Positions 61,760-64,000 of a stretch of 64,000 bases of DNA are shown piece after piece. Within the stretch, counting starts at the first letter, position 1. Each line of letters starts with the position of its first letter. Where the stretch lies: contig NZ_JAUCZG010000005.1 of the NCBI RefSeq assembly GCF_030373225.1, forward strand, positions 107,856 to 171,855, written 5' to 3'. The translations under genes were made by a program, and so were the position numbers. A model generated the notes under the pieces. The model worked only from the letters and a program-made list of their open reading frames with translations, was not told where the DNA came from and searched no databases. This DNA is from Hydrogenophaga sp. (GTDB taxonomy: Bacteria; Pseudomonadota; Gammaproteobacteria; Burkholderiales; Burkholderiaceae_C).

Positions 61760-62491
61760 ATGCAAAGACGTACCCTCTTCAGCGCAGCCGCAGCCCTCGT
61801 TGCCGGTGCCGCCCTGCCCGCCTGGGCACAAACGGCGCCCGCGCTGCCGGTGCTGCAGGTCTGGAAAGACCCCAACTGCGGTTGCTGCCAGGACTGGGTG
61901 GCCTACCTGCAGGCCGACGGTTTCCAGGTGCAGGTGTTCGACACCGGCAACACCGCAGTGCGCAAGCGCCTGGGCCTGCCCGACAAGTTCGGCTCCTGCC
62001 ACACCGGCCTGATCGGTGGCTACGTGATCGAAGGCCACGTGAACGCGCGCGAGATCCGCCGCCTGCTGGCTGAAAAGCCCAAGGCCATCGGCCTGGCCGT
62101 GCCCGGCATGCCCGTTGGCAGTCCGGGCATGGATGGCGCGGTGTACGGCGCGCGCCGCGACGCCTACGACGTGGTGCTGGTGCAGCCCGACGGAACGGGA
62201 CGTGTCTACCAGCACTACAGCGGCAACAGCAGCGGCTTCAAGCGCACCGGTACCGCGGACCAGGCGCTGCCGATGGCCGAGGCCGAGGTGCGCCGGGTGG
62301 ACACCGCCGCCGGCAAGATCTCGCTCAAGCACGGCGAGATCAAGAACCTGGACATGCCGCCCATGACCATGGTGTTCCAGGTCAGCGACCCGGCGCTGCT
62401 GGGCAAGGTCAAGGCCGGCGACAAGGTGCGCTTCACCGCCCTGCAGGTCAACGGCGCCTACACCGTCATGAGCCTGGAGCCGGCGCCCTGA
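61760..62491 (+). CDS. DUF411-CusF fusion copper-binding protein
   Basis: A 243-residue exported protein joining two copper-related domains. After a signal (MQRRTLFSAAAALVAGAALPAWAQ), residues 30-145 form a DUF411 domain: VWKDPNCGCCQDWVAYLQADGF (CxCC), GSCHTGLIGGYVIEGHV, and GLAVPGMPVGSPGMD. Residues 165-243 form a CusF-like OB domain: EVRRVDTAAGKISLKHGEIKNLDMPPMTMVFQVSDPALL (Met-Met copper site), then VKAGDKVRFTALQVNGAYTVMSLEP. In most genomes these occur as separate proteins. It closes the copper cluster, 17 bp after the cupredoxin gene. Confidence 0.92.
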   Translation: MQRRTLFSAAAALVAGAALPAWAQTAPALPVLQVWKDPNCGCCQDWVAYLQADGFQVQVFDTGNTAVRKRLGLPDKFGSCHTGLIGGYVIEGHVNAREIRRLLAEKPKAIGLAVPGMPVGSPGMDGAVYGARRDAYDVVLVQPDGTGRVYQHYSGNSSGFKRTGTADQALPMAEAEVRRVDTAAGKISLKHGEIKNLDMPPMTMVFQVSDPALLGKVKAGDKVRFTALQVNGAYTVMSLEPAP

Positions 62492-62526
62492 GTCCCGGGT
62501 ACCGGGGCCCGTGCTAAGGTCACGGA

Positions 62527-63852
62527 ATGCCCAAAACGCTTCGCTACACGCTCATCTCGCTGCGCGAAATGCTGGCGTCGTTCGGACCCTTCGCCGTGCT
62601 GACCATCGCGCTGCTGGTGGCGGCCTACTGGTGGCTCGACCCCAACCCGCCCAAGCGGGTGGTGCTGGCCACCGGGCCGGACCAGAGTGCCTACGCCGAG
62701 TTCGGCAAACGGTATGCCGAGTCGCTGGCGCGCGACGGCATCACGGTCGAACTGCTGTCATCCGAAGGCTCCTCGGCCAACCTCGAACTGCTGCGCAGCG
62801 GCCGGGCCGACCTCGGGTTCGTGCAGGGCGGCACGGCCGACGTCGGTTATGACGAGGAAGACAGCCTCACCTCGCTGGGCAGCCTGTTCGTGGAGCCGCT
62901 GTGGCTGTTCTACCGCGAGGATTCGGCCCGGCGCCTGCGCAAGTCCCCCACGGTGAACCACCTCGCCGAGCTGGCCGGCTGGCGGGTGAACGTGGGCACC
63001 GCCGGCAGCGGAGTGCCGCGCCTGTTCGCCACCCTGCTCGAGGTGAACCGGCTCGACCCGACACAGATGAGCCTGAGCGAACTCGAACAGACACCGGCCA
63101 CCGTCGCCTTTCTCGGCGGCGAGATCGACGCCCTGGTGTTCGCTTCGGCCCCCGAGTCGCTGATGGTGCAGATGCTGCTGCAGACCCCGGGCGTGAAGCT
63201 GCTGGACTTCGCACAGAGCGAGGCTTATTCCCGGCGCTTCGGTTACCTCACGCCGGTCGTGATGCCCCAGGGCGTGGTGGACCTGGCGCGCAACATCCCG
63301 ACCCGCGACGTGCGGCTGGTGGCCTCCACCACCAGCCTGCTGGCCCAAAGCCGCACCCACCCCGCCATCCTGCAGCTGTTTGCACAAACGGCCACCGGGC
63401 TGCACGGTGGCTCCGGCTGGTTCAGCAAGGCGGGCGAGTACCCCAGCCTCGAGCACAGCGAAGTGCCTGTGTCGCCGGAGGCCTCGCGCGCCATCAAGAG
63501 CGGCGCGCCCTTCCTGCAGCGCTACCTGCCGTTCTGGCTGGCGAACCTGATCGAACGCATGTGGCTGGCCATGGGCCTGATCCTCGCGCTGGCCCTGCCG
63601 CTCTCGCGCATCGTGCCACCGCTCTACACCTTCCGCATCCGCAAGCGGGTGTTCCGCTGGTATGCCGAGTTGCGCGACGTGGAGCAGCGCTTCGAGACCT
63701 CACCCGAGAAGGCACCCGACCTGGTCGAACAGCTCGATGCGATGGAATCGAAAGTGGAGAAGGTGGTGGTGCCGCTGTCGTACACCGACGAGCTTTACGC
63801 CTTGAGGAACAACATCCACCTGGTGAGAAAGAAGCTGCTGAGAAAGGTCTGA
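62527..63852 (+). CDS. TAXI-family TRAP/NMT1-like membrane-anchored protein
   Basis: A 441-residue protein with an N-terminal helix (ASFGPFAVLTIALLVAAYWWL), a TAXI-type solute-binding domain (VVLATGPDQSAYAEFGKRYAESLARDGITVELLSSEGSSANLELLRSGRADLGFVQGG and WRVNVGTAGSGVPRLFATLLEVNRLD), and a second helix near residue 345 (MWLAMGLILALALPLSRIVPPLYTF). A charged coiled tail follows (YAELRDVEQRFETSPEKAPDLVEQLDAMESKVEK). A classical TRAP SBP is soluble, whereas this has a C-terminal cytoplasmic tail, so it may sense rather than transport. No TRAP permease is adjacent. Start ATG 62527 has no clear Shine-Dalgarno sequence. Confidence 0.83.
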   Translation: MPKTLRYTLISLREMLASFGPFAVLTIALLVAAYWWLDPNPPKRVVLATGPDQSAYAEFGKRYAESLARDGITVELLSSEGSSANLELLRSGRADLGFVQGGTADVGYDEEDSLTSLGSLFVEPLWLFYREDSARRLRKSPTVNHLAELAGWRVNVGTAGSGVPRLFATLLEVNRLDPTQMSLSELEQTPATVAFLGGEIDALVFASAPESLMVQMLLQTPGVKLLDFAQSEAYSRRFGYLTPVVMPQGVVDLARNIPTRDVRLVASTTSLLAQSRTHPAILQLFAQTATGLHGGSGWFSKAGEYPSLEHSEVPVSPEASRAIKSGAPFLQRYLPFWLANLIERMWLAMGLILALALPLSRIVPPLYTFRIRKRVFRWYAELRDVEQRFETSPEKAPDLVEQLDAMESKVEKVVVPLSYTDELYALRNNIHLVRKKLLRKV

Positions 63853-63867
63853 TCGCGACCCTCGCTG

Positions 63868-64000
63868 CGGGGTAGCGTGGCGGCAAACAGATCCGGCGCC
63901 GGGCCGCCCCAAGCCGGATCAGCCCCCTCGGGGGGCAGCGGACCTCGCGCAGCGGGGGAGCGTGGGGGCAAGGCCAGGGCCAGCCGCCGGGCCGCCCCAA
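63868..64000. repeat. intergenic GC-rich repeat block at the right edge
   Basis: Two imperfect units end in the same 15 bases, GCCGGGCCGCCCCAA (63899-63913 and 63986-64000). Both begin with GACC(C)TCGC-G-CGGGG-AGCGTGG-GGCAA. A palindromic CCCCCTCGGGGGG core lies between them. It looks like a family of dispersed intergenic repeats of the Comamonadaceae and runs off the window. Confidence 0.7.

Overview
This window is a GC-rich bacterial chromosome segment with densely packed genes. The proteins read like those of a betaproteobacterium, most likely family Comamonadaceae (Hydrogenophaga or a relative). That assignment is inference. It rests on the strong C/G third-position bias, MutS, GlnS, GshA and UppP sequences of betaproteobacterial type, the GTTCGGGCTGAGCCTGTCGAAG-type REP repeats, and a Burkholderiales-like set of DUF proteins. 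I see no rRNA, tRNA, CRISPR array, transposase or prophage.

Layout. 1-4.9 kb: a PAS protein running off the left edge, then mutS, a stand-alone Anbu proteasome-like protease overlapping mutS, and an alpha/beta hydrolase. 5-14 kb: a DUF4118/PAS/PAS histidine kinase, uppP, a MacA-MacB-type efflux set in three genes, and a 2TM/LytS/LytTR signalling cluster. 14-21 kb: small secreted and DUF proteins, a choice-of-anchor I lipoprotein behind a Pho-box-like repeat, a DUF2157 membrane protein, REP repeats and glnS. 21-35 kb: a housekeeping and accessory mix: PNPOx-like, GIY-YIG-like, pcp, RluE, DUF3014, DTW-domain enzyme, degenerate GGDEF, SRAP, Stealth, DUF938, TerB, RcnB-like, DsbG-like, DUF427, DUF4399 and FG-GAP proteins. 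35-42.9 kb: flavodoxin-like reductase, RbgA-like GTPase, SRPBCC, gshA, dusC, RluA-family synthase, SDR, histidine phosphatase and thiolase. 42.9-48.4 kb: a MoxR-type AAA+/VWA pair resembling RavA-ViaA, a 2OG-Fe oxygenase, hemerythrin and DUF2189. 48.5-51.5 kb: an acyl-CoA ligase/small membrane protein/AcuI-like cluster. 51.8-56 kb: a complete AapJQMP-type polar amino acid ABC transporter with a structured leader. 56-64 kb: periplasmic phosphodiesterase, DUF1223, and a periplasmic copper-handling cluster (Cys/His-rich small protein, TolC-like protein, multicopper oxidase, cupredoxin, DUF411-CusF fusion), then a TAXI-family protein and another repeat block at the right edge.

Points that most deserve a second look: REP repeats that appear to encode the N-terminus of the VWA protein; an SRAP (YedK/HMCES) family protein with Ser where the catalytic Cys2 should be; an Anbu protease without its usual partners; an 11-bp periodic Pho-box-like array; a nested hairpin plus T-run ahead of the aap operon; and a copper cluster with a TolC-like protein but no pump. 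I found no clear wholly new multi-gene defence or metabolic system. Start codons not in the ORF track's first Met position were chosen by family alignment, Shine-Dalgarno sequence or overlap, and I state this in each entry.
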